Below are positions 63,001-64,000 of a stretch of 64,000 nucleotides of DNA, piece by piece. This DNA is from Quercus robur. Taxonomy: Eukaryota; Streptophyta; Magnoliopsida; Fagales; Fagaceae. The notes beneath the pieces were generated by a model. It did not search any database. It had not been told where the DNA came from and was given only the letters and a program-made list of their open reading frames with translations. The position numbers and the translations under genes are program-made. The stretch spans positions 19,629,351-19,693,350 of the forward strand of contig NC_065544.1 of assembly GCF_932294415.1 (NCBI RefSeq), given 5' to 3'. Each line of letters starts with the position of its first letter. Position 1 is the first letter of the stretch.

Positions 63001-63108
63001 TCCTGAAACAGAGAAAATTTATAATTCCAAATCTCTCCTCCACACCCCTTACACAGTTTAAAATCACCACCAAGCCATGGTTGCAGGAAAGTTGGTTCTG
63101 ATACCAAT

Positions 63109-63444
63109 TGTTAGGTTCTTGGTAATTCAGAAATGGATGAAAAGAAGAATGGAAAAGAGAAGAAAAATGAGAGTTACTTTGAGGGTAACCATCTCCTAAG
63201 CAGTAGAAAGAATTAGAGAGGAATAAAAGAACAAACTTGGTTAATTTTCTGGATAGCCTTTCTCATACATTCCTTAGCATCTTATATGCAATCCCTTACA
63301 TTTTCCTGCCTAAGAATATCAACTAACTGAATCTAGCTGACATCATAACTGACATCAGCTTAACTAACTAACCAATACACCAGCTATACTATTATACATT
63401 GCAGCACAGGTGACTTCCTGTACATTATATTTGGATTCCTAACA
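63109..63444 (-). mobile_element. Copia 5' LTR (336 bp) with adjoining primer-binding site
   Basis: On the minus strand the LTR runs from TGTTAGGAATCC to CCTAACA. It is followed at once by ATTGGTATCAGAACC, the initiator-Met tRNA primer-binding site typical of Copia elements. The internal region is lost after about 100 bp, where LINE sequence begins. No second LTR lies in the window. Confidence 0.7.
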
Positions 63445-64000
63445 TTCCCCAAGGATTCTTACCTGCTAGACATTTGAGGTTAAATAAATCAGACCATAGT
63501 TATCTTCTAGTTTAAAGAAGCAGAAACAGACTGCCCCTTAACCATAGTGATTTCACAATGAATTACTTATGACAGCTATGGAAAACTTTTTCCTCAATAG
63601 CATCACAATTCTAACAAAATCAGATCCTCCAAGCTCATGGCAACCAAATTGTTAATGAACCCCCAATTAAGAACAATACAATCTTTAATACATGAAGCCT
63701 TCTCAGCCTTAATTTTTGTTTCAACCATTAAAAAAGCTTAGAGATTATATCTTTTAACGGCAGCTCTCACTTCCCTCTGTTCATGCAATTATGCTTTGTA
63801 CTTGAAGGACTAATTACACTAGTCTAACATTAGTTTGCTTCTTTAAGGTTTGTTGTTGGCTATCTTTCTTACAAAAGTTGTGAAAGTTTGTTTAAAAATG
63901 ATTTACATTTCTTTAAATATTTTTAGTTATCATTGCAAGTAATACAAATTTATTCTATTTACTTTTAATTTAATTAATTATTAACTTAGTTATGATGTCA
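63445..64000. other. Intergenic DNA at window edge
   Basis: No gene or repeat recognised; increasingly AT-rich toward the end. Confidence 0.5.

Overview
The window is nuclear DNA of a dicot-type flowering plant. It is AT-rich, its genes have several introns with plant-type splice sites, and most of the space is filled by plant transposon families: LINEs, Copia and Gypsy LTRs, hAT, Mutator-like, Tourist-like, Helitrons and a tRNA-derived SINE. A woody dicot, perhaps Fagales, is my impression only; nothing in the sequence fixes the species. All gene models were built by hand from splice signals and reading-frame phase.

Three genes look complete. (1) A WRKY9-type group IIb transcription factor on the minus strand (11353-13507, five exons, 520 aa). 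(2) A vasculin/GPBP1-like nuclear protein on the minus strand (24883-32488, five exons, 626 aa), whose first intron appears to be GC-AG. (3) A kelch-repeat protein on the minus strand (47473-49012, three exons, 457 aa). The kelch gene is the right arm of a tail-to-tail inverted duplication: a 5'-truncated copy on the plus strand (46113-47346) faces it, and a third broken copy (45365-46108, minus) abuts the second. A lone first exon of cytochrome c lies at 50075-50186 (minus) with no recognisable second exon in the window.

Layout. 1-11350: repeats and intergenic DNA, with a 1.1 kb hAT-like element, a Copia RNase H relic, a solo LTR, a possible Gypsy LTR remnant and a 955-bp TAA-flanked element. 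11353-13935: WRKY9 and its upstream DNA, including a 23-nt G run. 14000-24880: AT-rich intergenic DNA with SINEs, Helitrons and a LINE RNase H relic. 24883-33330: the vasculin-like gene; intron 4 is almost filled by a Mutator-like element that is itself split by a LINE, and intron 3 carries a perfect 42-bp inverted repeat. 33331-45345: repeats plus displaced direct duplicates of the vasculin-like gene's upstream region and intron 3. The intron-3 duplicate has gained a Tourist-like MITE and a hAT element, and the original serves as the empty site. 45365-49130: the kelch cluster. 49340-51300: cytochrome c exon, an unassigned exon-like segment, and an 834-bp Mutator-like element with a CpG-dense minisatellite. 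51300-64000: LINE relics, a MITE, a solo-LTR-like element, a 3.1 kb Helitron that may carry a captured coding segment, and a Copia LTR with primer-binding site.

The three genes show no shared pathway. What ties the window together is rearrangement: nested insertions with intact target duplications, scattered gene-fragment duplicates, and an inverted gene pair that could produce double-stranded RNA. I found no CRISPR array, rRNA or intact tRNA gene.
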